From: Elephas maximus indicus
Lineage: Eukaryota; Chordata; Mammalia; Proboscidea; Elephantidae
Direction: 5' to 3'
Length of the DNA: 64,000 nucleotides
Assembly: GCF_024166365.1 (NCBI RefSeq)
Contig: NC_064824.1
Span: forward strand, 49,514,608 to 49,578,607
In this document: piece by piece, positions 1 to 11,003 of the stretch
Position numbering within the stretch: the first letter of the stretch is position 1
Layout: every line of letters starts with the position of its first letter
The notes under the pieces: model-generated
Database searches by the model: none
What the model was told of the DNA's origin: nothing
The model's input: only the letters and a program-made list of their open reading frames with translations
Position numbers and translations under genes: made by a program

Positions 1-143
1 CCCAATAAGCAAGGTATGCATGGCCTTACTTGTGCTTACTTACTATCTGTAGTGCATGATTTCACCTGTTTTTCACATGTGAAATTGTGCACTACAGGTT
101 AGTGAGTAAACACAAGTAAACCCGTGCGTACCTTGCTTGCTGG
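1..143. repeat. Long imperfect inverted repeat (palindrome)
   Basis: Bases 1-65 are nearly the reverse complement of 79-143, with a spacer of about 13 bases (66-78). Roughly 80-85% of arm positions pair by eye; both arms carry CAAGGTAYGCA, TTACTTGTG and CTGTAGTGCA blocks. A perfect small palindrome, TTCACATGTGAA, lies at 72-83. It looks like a hairpin MITE or the folded end of a larger DNA transposon, but I do not recognise the family. The left edge may lie outside the window. Confidence 0.75.
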
Positions 144-879
144 TTCCTCCGCTCCTGATAGTTGGATAAGGTTGGTGGAGTTTAGCTCTCTTGAGAGAGT
201 TGAAGCTCTGCAGGTGTTAGTAACTAGTGATTACAGCTCAGGCGAAGGGCTGGATCCTTTGTGGGGAGATCTTTTAGTTCCACTAATGAGACTTCTTCCC
301 CTGCCTTTCACCAGTGAGCTTTTCTTTGATCTCAATTGTGTATGGAAAATGATTGCAACTAGAATAATTTAATGCAATGAACATTTGTTAATAACATTAC
401 TCTGATGCACTCAAAATGGTCTAAGTAGCATTTAGTAGCTCTGGTCAATTTAATGTCTTCTATTCATAATGTAACGTTTGGCATCTATTCAGTCCACCTT
501 TGCATATAAATGTGAATGTAGGGGCAAGAAGAAACCTGCATAACTGAGATTCTACCTCAAAATTTGGACACCTGACAAAAATCAGTTGTCCTAACTGAAA
601 TCATGATAGAACCAATGATGTTTTATTCTCCTCTGAAGCCTAAAAAGCATAACAAATGCAAATATGAAGGACTGATACCATTTTAAAAAGTTCTATAATT
701 TGTATAAATATGTTCTTAAAAGAAAAATCCCACTGATTGAAATAACAGCTAATTCAATTTTTAGACAGTGCATATACTATAATTATTCAATGGCTTTAAA
801 ATAACTTAGCATTGTTCCTTAAGTAGAGGCATTATTACTTAATTACCGATGAATCATTCTCCCAGTCCTAAGAAATTAC
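144..879. other. Unassigned upstream flank
   Basis: AT-rich sequence in which I recognise no gene or repeat. A short open frame at 124-372 begins inside the palindrome arm and has no domain-like features, so it is not called. Confidence 0.5.
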
Positions 880-1265
880 TTAGTGTTTCCTGAACTTGCC
901 TGAAATAGGAACCACTTGGGGTGTTTGTTAAACAGATTCCCAGGCCTACCCCAACCAAAACCAAACCCAACCTACTGCCATGGAGTTGACTCCAACTCAT
1001 AGTGACCCTATAAGGTTTCCAAGGCTGTAAATCTCTACAGAAACAGACTGCCACATTTTTCTCCCACAGAGCCGCTGGTGGTTTCAAACCGCTGACCTTT
1101 CCAGTTAGCAGTCGATTGCTTTAATCACTGTGCCACTAGGGCTCCTTGGGCCCACTCCAGACCTATAGAATTAGAATTTCTAGGGAAAGCAAGCGTGTGG
1201 GAATCTGTATGTTCAACAAGCAGCACGAGTGGATCTTATTATCAGACAGGTTTGGGAAATATTGT
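880..1265 (+). repeat. MER5-like hAT remnant split by an AfroSINE
   Basis: The left part (880-950) has the GAACCACTTGGGG and CAGATTCCCAGGCC-like phrases of MER5A-type nonautonomous hAT elements. The right part (1147-1265) resumes with GGGCCCACTCCAGACC and AGAATTAGAATTTCT. The two are separated by the AfroSINE at 951-1146. Confidence 0.5.
951..1146 (-). mobile_element. AfroSINE, long form, antisense
   Basis: Read on the minus strand it starts GGAGCCCTAGTGGCACAGTG and carries the extra central block (gggagaaaaatgtggcagtctg-type) that marks the long, about 200-bp AfroSINE form. It ends in a CAAAACCAAACCC-complement tail. It lies inside a MER5-like remnant. Confidence 0.9.
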
Positions 1266-1589
1266 TTGGCTTCGTTTGGCAGTGGCATTGACTTCTTGAA
1301 TGCCTAGTATACTAAGTGGCCAGAATAGAGCTTCGTCATTGAAAGAACCAGGACAATAGGAAGCACTCACGGACTACAAATGTTCTATTTTACCTAAGTA
1401 CATCTTTCTGTTATCTGAAACAAGTATACTATGTATGTACATTTTCACCCATTAGCCATTCAGGTACTGCAGAAAATTTTACTCCTTCACTAATAAGTCC
1501 AAGATTAAATTCATCAACACCTTGAAAAATGAGCTTAAGGAGGGAGACATCTCTTATTGAACCTCTAATATAAATCAGACATGATCTCA
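1266..1589. other. Unassigned flank
   Basis: No gene, RNA or repeat recognised. Confidence 0.4.
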
Positions 1590-1735
1590 GGTGGTTGACA
1601 TCAGTTATTTCCCTTAATCTTAACAGTTAATTGGCAGGGTAAGTATATCTGTTTTACAGACAAAGAAACTGAGGCTTGAAAAGGTTAACAAATTTTCCTT
1701 TGGTCACTCAGTAAGCAAGAGACACGGAGGTCAAA
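1590..1735 (+). repeat. MIR remnant
   Basis: Contains the MIR core progression: CCCTTAATCTTAACAG, then TTTTACAGACAAAGAAACTG, AGGCTTGAAAAGGTTAAC and a GTCACTCAGTAAG block. Ancient tRNA-derived SINE, sense strand. Confidence 0.65.
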
Positions 1736-2757
1736 TCAACCAAGCACATTATTATCACTATATAAGACTCCAGAATTCAAATTGCAAGTCTAGGAATTCA
1801 AATTCACTACACAGAATGATCATGGGTTTGTGAAAGTACCTTCTTAGAAACCAGAAAGAAGGCAATTTCTCATATGTTTGGGTTGTGTTGTGTTGCGTTT
1901 GCAAAAAAAGGGAAGAAAGGACAAGAAGATTTCAGAAAAGCTGAATAACTCTAATAGGGTGACAACCTCTTTCCTTCCTGTGATCAGAAAGAAATTTACA
2001 GTTCTGTTCTAAAAATTAACTTTCCCAAAGAAGATATGAACACAAAGAATGCTTCCAAAATGAGGACAAGTAAATGAAGTTGTAAATCCAGATATGCAGC
2101 AGGTATAATACATATTGCACTGAATTTTACTCCAGCTCATTTTCTTTCTTGTTACCCCTGTGCTGTTTATTCTGGTTGAAGTGGTTGCAGCCAGAAACAA
2201 AAATGCCCCCCTTTGGGCTTTCTTGTTTTAAAAACCTTTTTCCAAAGGTTTTGTTTTCTTAGACTTGGAAGCTGTTGAAAAGCGCCAGATGGATAGCCTT
2301 GGAGACTGTGAGTTCTCTGTTTATCTGCAGAGGAGGGCAGGCGTGGATGGGGCATCATGGGCTTCCCACGCAGCCCAGCTTAGGAACTCTCATTCTCTGT
2401 TAATATTAAGTTTGAAAGTTAAGAGGACTCCCTGAAATAAAAGTAGACACTAGCTGCAAATCAGCAGCACATTCTTTTGTTGCCATTGTTGTTGATATCA
2501 CAGGTTCTGACCCTTCTAGCCAATCAGTTTTAAGGTAGGCTGTCAAAGGGGCTTTCAGAGGAGGCAATACGGTCAATGACGTAAGACGAAGAGAGAGCAG
2601 ATCGTAGATGTCAGTGAAGGGAGGATGAATGGAAAATAGTCTGAACTTGACTTTTCATACAGTGCTATCTGTATTTTGTGATGTTTATTTATTTATTTGC
2701 ACAATAGCTGCATCCAGAGCACCTCGAATTACTTCTAGAAGATAACTAATTACAATC
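1736..2757. other. Unassigned flank with a CCAAT/CRE-like cluster
   Basis: No gene recognised. Around 2516-2585 a CCAAT motif (GCCAATCAG) and a CRE/ATF-like TGACGTAAG occur within about 70 bases. This could mark a distal regulatory element or be chance. Confidence 0.3.
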
Positions 2758-2758
2758 T

Positions 2759-2956
2759 TTACCAAATGTAAACTAAAAAAAAGAAAAAGCCAAACCTGTT
2801 GCCATTGAATCAATTTTGACTCATAGCAACCCTATAGGACAGACTAGAACTGCCCCATAGAGTTTCCAAGGAGCACCTGGTAGATTTGGACCACTGACCT
2901 TTTGGTTAGCAGCCGTAGCTCTTAACCACTACGCCACCAGGGTTTCCTTACCAAAT
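2759..2956 (-). mobile_element. AfroSINE with 9-bp TSD
   Basis: Antisense short-form AfroSINE, body about 2789-2947, with an A-rich stretch at its left (3') end. It is bracketed by TTACCAAAT at 2759-2767 and 2948-2956, a clean target-site duplication. Confidence 0.92.
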
Positions 2957-3579
2957 CCAGCTACCTTTAAACTGACCAGTTGGTAGTTTAAAGATACCAA
3001 TCATTTGAGAGCCCATTCCAAAATGTCATTTATTTCACCTGTTTTTCCTTCCTTTACCATTGACTTATAATTTTTAATATGTTTGGATTCCTACAGAGAC
3101 ATGCCTGTTTAGCATATTAGCTATTTTGAAAGAAGTTTCAGTATGTTCTTTATATAACAAATTATATGTATGTTTACAAATGTATATTAAACTTGTATAA
3201 ATAAAATTAAGTTTCTGTGTTACTATTATTAAAAAATGAATTTTTGCCAAATTTCAAGGATATGTTTATGTGATGCGACATAGTGTACACTGTGGGGCTT
3301 AAAGGAGGTGGTATTTCAAAGATGTAGGCAAGATAAGAGCTGGGAATTATTCAAGTACAAATAGTCAATAATTCTCTGAACAGTGTTGGAGAAGCTAGAT
3401 AATCCAGCAATATTTTTAAATTTTAAAGTGGCATTATTTAGTTAAGAAAACCCAGTGCTGCCTATAGTTAAAATGAAATTCCCAATGCCTATTAAAGCAC
3501 ATAAACAAACCAAAAAAACAGATAGTGCCTATCAATATGGTGGAAAGAACAGAGGTCTACCTTTTTTCTCTTCCAAAAG
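2957..3579. other. Unassigned AT-rich flank
   Basis: No gene or clear repeat recognised. Confidence 0.4.
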
Positions 3580-4640
3580 TCTTCAAATTATGGGAAAAAA
3601 AGGATAATAGAAAGAAGAAATAGAAACCATAATTAAAGAATAGAGCAGTATAAAAAGGGAACAGGCAGCCTTGAAAAAGAACTGGAATGTCTACCAAAAT
3701 GTCATCAATGGAATTTAAATCGTAATAAATAGGGAAAATAGTAGATTAGACAAGATTAAAGGGTTTCTGTACTGGAAAATCTAAGGAAATCAAATAGAAT
3801 TCATCAGAGAGGTTAAGATATGAGAAGTATGAAAGAAGAGTTAAAAGGCTATATATAGAATTAAACTAAGGATCAATACACAAGTAGTCCCTGACTTACG
3901 CCATACTCAAGTTAGGACGAACTCCACTTAACGACCTTCAGTGTATCTGAAACATTGCACCTTCCTGGAAGGAAGTTACTGGAAAAAATTACTGCGTTAT
4001 GTGAACACTCTCCAAGCATTTGACCAGGATAATACGATGAAAAGGATTGGTGGAAAAATTGTCTATATGGCAAGAATACTGAATTTAGAATTCTATATTG
4101 CCAATGTGGAACATGTTACTATAAAAAAAAAAAAATTAGCATAGGGCACTTATAAAAACACCTTGTGAGGGGAGAGAGTGGTTGACAAAAAACATAGAAG
4201 GTATGTGTTATTTGCATAAAGTACAGTAAAGATCAGATTTATAAAGATACTGATAATAAACGGTAGTAATGAAAACTAAAAAAAATGAGACATTTGACTT
4301 ATGTCAGAACCACATTACAACAATCATCAGAATGGAGCCCCATTGTAAGTCAGGGATTGCCTGTATAAGTTTCAGAAGGAGAAAATAGAGAGAAAGCAGG
4401 AGAGACAATATTTTGAAAGATGATGGCTGAGAATTTTCTGAACTGAAGAAAAACATGAGTCTTCGAACTGAGGAAGCAAAGCAAGTTTTGAGCAGGATAA
4501 ATATATTCATGAGATGCCTAGACTCATTGTGGTAACATTGTAGATAACCAAAGACAAAAAAATGTTAAAGAAACCAGAGGTAAAAGAAGAAATATCTATA
4601 AAAAAGTGACAATTATTCTGAGTTTGAAGGATTAGGACCA
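3580..4640 (+). mobile_element. L1M ORF1-region remnant (interrupted)
   Basis: A-rich sense sequence resembling the ORF1 region of old mammalian L1. After the interruption, 4364-4640 carries the ORF1-like string GATGGCTGAGAATTTTCTGA followed by AGCAGGATAAAT and an ACCAAAGACAAA-type segment. Many stops; inactive. The Tigger-like element at 3879-4363 is inserted within it, so the L1 is older. Confidence 0.6.
3879..4363. mobile_element. Tigger/pogo-like DNA transposon remnant
   Basis: Terminal inverted repeats are visible: CACAAGTAGTCCCTGACTTA at the left and the complement of CAGGCAATCCCTGACTTAC at the right. TA dinucleotides flank both ends (3877-3878, 4364-4365), the target expected of Tc1/mariner/pogo elements. 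About 485 bp, so a nonautonomous or internally deleted copy. The 67-codon frame at 3941-4144 inside it has no transposase features. Confidence 0.7.
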
Positions 4641-5375
4641 TAGTGTCAAGGGACATCTCGCTCAACTGGTATAATAAATATGTATAGTTCATAAAGTTAT
4701 GTTCTACATCCTAGTTTGGTGAGTAATGTCTGGATCTTAAAAGCTTGTGAGTAGCAATCTAAGACACATCTACTGGGCTCTACTCATCTGGAGCAAAAAA
4801 GAAAGTAACCAACACTCAAGAAATTAGTCTACAGTACAAATAGTCTACACGAACCAAGAAGAACTAGATGGTACCTGTCTACCGTTACCAACCATTTGAA
4901 TCGGGGCCACAATAGATGGACTCAGAGGGAATGGGAGAAAAATGTGGAACAGAACCTCAAACTTCAAAAAAAACCAAAAACCCAGAGCTACTGGACTAGT
5001 TGAGACTGGAGGACTCCCCGAGACTATTACCCTGAGATACTTTTCAAACTATGAACTGAAACTAACTCCTGAGGACAGCTTGTAGCTAAATAATAAATTG
5101 GCTCAAAAAATAATGTATATCACACCCATAAATACTGTACTCCTTTAAAAAAAAATCACCTATATGAGAACAAACGATCAATAATTATTTTAAAACAAAG
5201 ATTGGAATGGAAGGGACAGTGAGACTAGATTTAGGAAATGCAATAACTTGAATGGAAATAATGAGAAAGTTCACACATTGTGAAGAATATAAACGATGTC
5301 ACTGCACTCTGCGCAGAAATTTTTGAATGGGAATCTAAACTGGTGGTAAACCTTCACCAAAAACACAATAAAACA
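4641..5375 (+). mobile_element. Lineage-specific LINE 3'-end copy, sense
   Basis: Sense copy of the LINE 3'-end family seen repeatedly here. It includes CCAAGAAGAACTAGATGGTA and a TTGAGACTGGAGGACTCCCC-type segment, and ends GTAAACCTTCACCAAAAACA followed by CAATAAAA. No ORF survives. The class (afrotherian L1 3' UTR or RTE) cannot be settled by eye. Confidence 0.65.
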
Positions 5376-5389
5376 TTATTTTTTAAAAT

Positions 5390-5905
5390 GTGACTATTAG
5401 ATGTTTTGAAGCTTCATTATTGTTCTTTATCGTTGCGTAGCATTCCATTGTGTGTATGTACCATAGTTCTTTTACGCATTCATCTGTTAGTTAATGGTCT
5501 CTTAGGTTGTTAAAATCTTTTTGCTATTGTGAACAATGCTGCAATGAACATGGGTGTGCATATGTCCATTTGTGTGATGGCTCTTATTTCTCTGGTATAT
5601 ATTCAGGAGTGGGATAGCTGGATCCTATAGTATTTCTAGTTCTAACTTTTTAAGGAAGCACCATATTGTTTTCCAAAATGGTGTACCATTTTGCATTCCC
5701 ACCAGGAGTGCATAAGAGTTCCAATCTCCCCTCAACCTCTCCAACATTTGTTATTTTCTATTTTTTTTGAATAGTGTCAGTAATCTCAGGGTGAGATGGT
5801 ATGTCATTTAAGTTTTGATTTGCATTTGTCTAATGGCTAGTGATCACGAGCATTTCCTCATGTGTATTATTAGCCACCTGAATGTCTTCTTTGGTGACAT
5901 ATCCT
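5390..5905 (-). mobile_element. L1M 3' region, antisense
   Basis: Reads as the reverse complement of the L1 ORF2 end/3' region: GCTATTGTGAACAATGCTGC, GGGATAGCTGGATC, TTTTGATTTGCATTTGTCTA and CCTTTGCCCC occur in the usual order. Possibly the 3' part of the antisense L1M that resumes at 6833, with about 1.6 kb missing, or a separate insertion. Confidence 0.75.
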
Positions 5906-5917
5906 TTGCCCCCTCCC

Positions 5918-6350
5918 CCTTTTTTTTAAATTTTTATTGTGCCTTAGGTGAAAGTTTACAGCTCAAGTTAATGTCTCATAAAAAAATTTATACACGTATT
6001 GTCTTGTAACATTAGTTGCAATCCCCACAACGTGGCCCCACATGCCCCTGCCCACCCCGGGTTCCCTGTGCTTATTCAACCCATTCCTATCCCTTCCTGC
6101 CTTCTCATCCTGTCTCCAGACAGGAGCCGCCCATTTGGCCACATGTATCTGATTGAACTTTTTTTTTTATTTATCTGATTGAACTTAGAAGCACACTCTG
6201 CACATGTATTATTTTTTGTTTCACAGTCCTGTCTAATCTTTGTCTGAAGAGTGGGCTTTGGCAATGGTTTCAGTTCTGGGTTAAGACAGTGTCCAGGGGC
6301 CTGAGTTTTGCGGGTTCCTCCAGTCTCTGTCAGACCATTAAGTCTAGTCT
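5918..6350 (-). mobile_element. LINE 3'-end copy A, antisense
   Basis: Begins TTTATTGTGCCTTAGGTGAA (the complement of the family's polyadenylation-signal end), continues through TGCAATCCCCACAACGTGG, and ends near CCATTAAGTCTAGTCTTTT. It contains a small tail-only insertion at 6161-6171. Confidence 0.75.
6146..6186. repeat. 15-bp direct duplication around a T-tract
   Basis: TATCTGATTGAACTT occurs at 6146-6160 and again, identically, at 6172-6186. The 11 bases between are T-rich (ttttttttatt). This has the form of a target-site duplication enclosing only a retroposon tail. Confidence 0.85.
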
Positions 6351-6352
6351 TT

Positions 6353-6832
6353 TAAAAAAAATTTTTTTTATTGTACTTTAGATGAAGTTTTCCAGAGCAT
6401 GTAGGTTTCTCATTAAACAATTAATACACATATTGTTTTATAACATTGGTTGCCAACCCTACAACATGTCAACATTCTCCCCTTCTTGACCTTGGGTTCC
6501 CCATTATCAGCTATCCTTCCCCTCCCGCCTTCTTGTCCTTGCCCCTGGGGTGGTGTGCCCATTTAGTCTCATTTTGTTTTATGGGCCTGTTTAACCTTTG
6601 GCTGAATGGCGAACCTCAGGAGTGACTTCATTACTGAGTTATTAGGGTGTCTGGGGGACACACTCTCAGGGTTTCTCCAGTCTCTGCTAGAACAGTAAGT
6701 CTGGTATTTTTCTGTGAGTTAGAATTTTGTTCTGCATTTTTCTTCAGCTCTGTCTGGGACCCTCTGCTGTGATCCCTGCCAGAGCAGTCAGTGGTGGTAG
6801 CCGGGGACCATCTAGTTGTGCTGGATTCAGAC
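6353..6832 (-). mobile_element. LINE 3'-end copy B, antisense
   Basis: Starts TTTATTGTACTTTAGATGAA and follows the same order as copy A: ACATTGGTTGCCAACCCTAC, then GGGCCTGTTTAACCTTTGGC, TCCAGTCTCTGCTAGAACAG and a GGGGACCATCTAGTTGTGC block. It lies directly beside copy A in the same orientation but differs in sequence, so it is a separate insertion. Confidence 0.75.
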
Positions 6833-8542
6833 CATCAAGTATAATATTACCTGCAGATGTTTTGTAAATGCCTTTTATCAAGCCCAGGAAGTTCCCTTCT
6901 TTTCCTAGTCAGTTAAGGGTTTTTAACTAGGAATGGATGTTGGATTTTGTTAAATGTTTAATCTACATCCAGTGAAATGATCATATGGTTTTTCCTTTTT
7001 TAGTCTGCTAATATGGTGAATTACATTAAATGATTTTTGAAAGCTAAAACAACCTTGTATTCCTGGGATAAACTCCACTTGGTCATGAAACATTATTCTA
7101 TTGTATGTTGTAGAATTCTATGTGCTGAAATTTTGCTAGGAATTTTTGCATCTATGGCCATGAGGGATGTTGTCCTGTAGTTTAATTTTTTGCTACGTCT
7201 TTGACTGGTTTTGGTAATGCTGAACTCAAGAATGAGTTGGAAAATGTTTTCTCGTTTTTAGTTTCCCAGAACAGTTTGTGTAGAAATGGTATTTTTTATT
7301 TTCTTAAATGGTGGATTGAGTTCCCAGTGAACCTATCTTGGCCTGCACTTTTCTTTGTATGACGTTTTAACTACAGATTCAATTTCTTTAATAAATAATG
7401 GCTATTCAGATTATCTATTTCTTTTTGAATCATTTCTGGCAGTTTGTGTCTTTTAAGGGAATTATCCGTTTCATCCAACATTTTTGAATATTGGCATAAA
7501 TTTGTTCAAAACAAAATATTCCGATTATCTTTTTAATATCTGTAGAATTTGCAGTGATGTCAACTCTCTCATTCCTAATATTGCTTATTTGAGTCTTCTC
7601 TCTTTTTTTCCTGATCAATATGACTAGAGGTTTATTAATTTTACTGATTATCTCAAGGAACTAGTTTTTGGTTTCATCAGTGTCTTCATTGTTTTCCGAT
7701 TTTCTATTTCATTGATTTCTACTCTAATCTCTATTATTTTCCTTCTTCTGCTTGGTTTGGTTTTCACTTACTTCTTTTTTTTCTGGTTTCTTAAGGTGGA
7801 AACTGAGGTCTTGGAATCGAGCCCCTTTTTTTTTTTCTAATATAGGCATTCAGTGTTACATATTTTTCTCTAAGTACTGTTTTAGCTGCACCCAACAGAT
7901 TTTAACTTGTTTTCATTTTCATTCAGCTCAAAGTACTTCATAATTTCCCTTTTAATTTTTTTACTTTTTTTGGGAAGTGTGTAATTGGTTTATTTATTTT
8001 GGAAGTGTGTATTTTAGTTTAGAAATATTTGACTATTTTCCAGGTATCTTTCTGTTCCTGATTTCTAATTTAATTTGATTGTGCTCAGAGAATATATATA
8101 TAGCTTGACTCCTTTTAAATTTATTGAGAGTTATTTTATAGCTCAAAATATGGTTTCCATTGCTAAATGTTCCTGTGCCCTTGAAAAGATGTATATTCTG
8201 CTATTGTTACGTGAGATAGTGTATAAACATCAATTAGATCGCATTGTTGATGGTATCACTGAAGTTTTCTATATCCTTAATGATTTTCTGTCTCGTTCTG
8301 TCAGATACTGAGAGAAGATTGTTGAAATCTCTGACTAGAATTGTGCATTTGTCTATTGCTCCTTTCAGTTCATGGGTTTTGAAGCACTGTTCTTGTGTAT
8401 ATGTTCCCTTGATGAATTGACTCCTTTATTATTTGAAATAACCCACTTTATACCTGGTCATATTGTTTGCTCTGAAATCTACTTTGTTTGATAATCATAT
8501 AGCTACTTCAACTTTCTTTTGATTAGTTTTAGCATAGATTAA

Positions 8543-8740
8543 GGATCCCTGGTGGCACAGTGGTTAACTGCTTAGCTATTAACCAAAAAGTCAGTGGTTC
8601 AAACCCACCAGCCTCTCCGTGGGAGAAAGATGTGGCAGTCTGCTTCCAGAAAGATTACAGCCTTGGAAACCCTATGGGGCAGTTTTACTCTGTCCTGTAG
8701 GTTCACTGTGAGTCAGAATTGACTCAACGGCAATTTTTTA
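8543..8740 (+). mobile_element. AfroSINE, long form, inside L1M
   Basis: Sense copy from GGATCCCTGGTGGCACAGTG to GAATTGACTCAACGGCAA. It has the long-form central block GGGAGAAAGATGTGGCAGTC. A degenerate TSD is visible: ttttagcatagatta before and ttttagcgtggaata after. Confidence 0.92.
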
Positions 8741-8865
8741 GCGTGGAATATATTTTTCTATACTTTTATTTTTAACCCATTTGTGTCTTTATTGGTAAAG
8801 TGGGTTTCTTATAGGTGGCATATAGTTGGTTCTTGTTTTCAGTTAATCTCAATTTCCACCTTTTA

Positions 8866-9220
8866 AAAAAATTTATTGTGCTTTATATGAAACTTTATAG
8901 CGCCAATAAATTTCTCATTCAAAAATTTATACACATCGTTTTGTGACGTTGGTTGCAATTCCCACAATGTGTCAACACTGTCCCCCTTTCCCTTTAAACC
9001 CTGGGTTCCCTGCGTCTATTTGTCCAGTTTTCCTACCCCTTTCTGCCTTCTCATTTTGCTTTTGGGCAGGTGTTGCCCATTTGGTCTGGTATACATGATG
9101 GAACTAAGAAACATGTTCCTTACGTGGGTTATTGTTTATTTTATAGGCCTGTCTGATCTTTGGCTGAAAGGTGGGCTTCTGGAGTGGTTTCAGTTCTGAG
9201 TTAGAAGGGTATCTGGGGTA
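8866..9220 (-). mobile_element. LINE 3'-end copy C, antisense, inside L1M
   Basis: Starts TTTATTGTGCTTTATATGAA and proceeds through GACGTTGGTTGCAATTCCCA and GCCTGTCTGATCTTTGGCTG. L1M sequence resumes at about 9240, so this is a younger nested insertion. Confidence 0.75.
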
Positions 9221-9535
9221 AATTTCTGTCTTTCTACTGAGTTGTTTAGCTGTTAATGTTTAATATGCTTTTTTATATTATGAGGTTTACTTCTACTATC
9301 TTGCTATTTGTTCTCTCTTTGTCCCATCTGTTATTCATGTTTAGTATACGAACATTGCAGTACTATACTTACAGCGGTATTCTTCCATTTCTCCTCTCCC
9401 AGCCTTCGTGGTGTTGTTGCCATATATTTTACTTCTACATGTGTTTTAAAGTTGACAATACATAGTTATTATTTGTGCCTTAAGGGGATTTAAACAATGA
9501 GAAAAAAAGTTTTTATATTTAGTTCTTTCATTACC

Positions 9536-9768
9536 ATTCCCAGGTAACCCCCCCAAAACCAAACCCACTGCCACTGAGTCGATTCCAACTAAGAGTGACC
9601 CTATCGGACAGGGCAGAACTGCCCCATATGGTTTCCAAGGCTATAAATCTTTAAGGAAGCAGACTGCCCTCTTTCTCCCATGGAGCAGCTGGTGGGTTCA
9701 AACTGCCGACCTTTTGGTTAGCAGCTGAGCTCTTTAGCCACTGCACCATCAGAGCTCCTTATTCCCAG
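9536..9768 (-). mobile_element. AfroSINE, long form, with 8-bp TSD
   Basis: Antisense long-form copy, body 9544-9760, inserted in the antisense L1M. ATTCCCAG flanks it at 9536-9543 and 9761-9768. Confidence 0.93.
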
Positions 9769-11003
9769 ATAGCATTTGTTTTTGTAGATCCAGATTTCTA
9801 TCTGCTATCATTTTTCTTCTCCTTGAAGGGCTTCTTTTAACATTTCTTGTAGGGCAGGGCTGCTGGTGATGAGTTATTTCAGTTTCTGCATGTCTCAAAG
9901 TCTTTATTTTGCCTTCTTTTTTTCGAGGTATTTTTCCAGCTAAAGAATTCTAGGTTGACAGCTTTTTCTTTGGGTCAGTTCATGCTGTTGGTCCTCTGCT
10001 TTTAGCCTCTGCATTGTTTCTGAAGAAAAACCTGTCATCATTCTTATCCTTGTTCCTCTGTACATAGTGTGTCTTTTCACCCTGGCTGCTTTTAGAATTT
10101 GCTCTTAAGAGGTTTTCTCTGCAAGTGGTTTTAAGCAAATTGATTATAGTGTGTCTTAGTGTAGTTTTCTTACTGTTTCTTGGTTTGGGGGTTCACTGAG
10201 TGTCTTGAACCTGTGGATTTATAGTTTTCATCAAATTTGGAAACATTTCAGCCATGATTTCTTCTCTCCTCAGGGACTGTCTCATATATTTTGCTGCATG
10301 TTCTTGTTTCTCAGTTCACGGATGCTCTGCTCATTTTTATTTCGGTCTTGTTTCTGTGTTCCATTTTGGATAATTTCTTTTGCAAGTCTCTTCTTAGTAT
10401 TTTAACCAATCCCCCTTGAATTATGAGGTTTTCTACTTCGTTTTTTTTTTTTTTTGTCAACTGATACTATTCCTAGCTCTGTGTAAACTCTAAATACTCT
10501 TCCCTCCAATTTTTTGTGTGGTTCTTTCTCCAGCCTTGGGTTTTTTCCTCATATGCATGGTCCAGTCAGTATTCAACTGAATACTAAAACTCAAATCTTT
10601 GCAGCTCTCTGGAGCTCTCTCTTTGCAGCTCTCTCCTTTTCAGAAATCTGTCCTAAGAACAGATTTGCTTAGTCACCTTGGCTTCACTGGCTTCCCAGCT
10701 CTGCCTCCTCAAGTCAGGGCGTACACCAGGTTCAGTTTGGGTTTCCCAGAAACTTTCTCCAGACAGTAAGCTGGGATAATCATAGCACTCACTTTGTTTG
10801 TTTCCCATCTCTCAGGGAATCACAGTTTTTCATTGCCTGATGTTCAGTGTCTTGAATGCAATTGTTCATATATTTTGTCCAGTTTTTTATTACTTTCAGG
10901 TAGAAGGGAAAACCCGGACTCGATTACTTCATCTTGATTGGAAGTGGAGGTCTTATTATTTTATACCTCTAAATGATAATAGTTCAAGAGAACTAATTTT
11001 TTT

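Larger units (their letters stand above)
6833..10955 (-). mobile_element. Old L1M element, antisense, ORF2 to 5' region
   Basis: Reverse-complement L1 order is clear. RT-region phrases come first (ATTCCTGGGATAAACTCCAC, TTGGTCATGAAAC), then TCATTTTCATTCAGCTCAAA and AACTTTCTTTTGATTAG. After 9769 come ACATTTCTTGTAGGGCAGG, TAGTTTTCATCAAATTTGGA and the 5'-end type AAAACCCGGACTCGATTAC. Full of stops and frameshifts. Split by AfroSINEs (about 8543-8740, 9544-9760) and LINE copy C (8866-9220). Confidence 0.75.

Noticed and set aside
124..372. 82-codon frame after the palindrome
   Set aside because: Starts within the inverted-repeat arm, has a non-ATG start and no recognisable features.
3941..4144. 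67-codon frame inside the Tigger-like element
   Set aside because: Too short, no transposase motif, and it ends in an A-run; a remnant at most.
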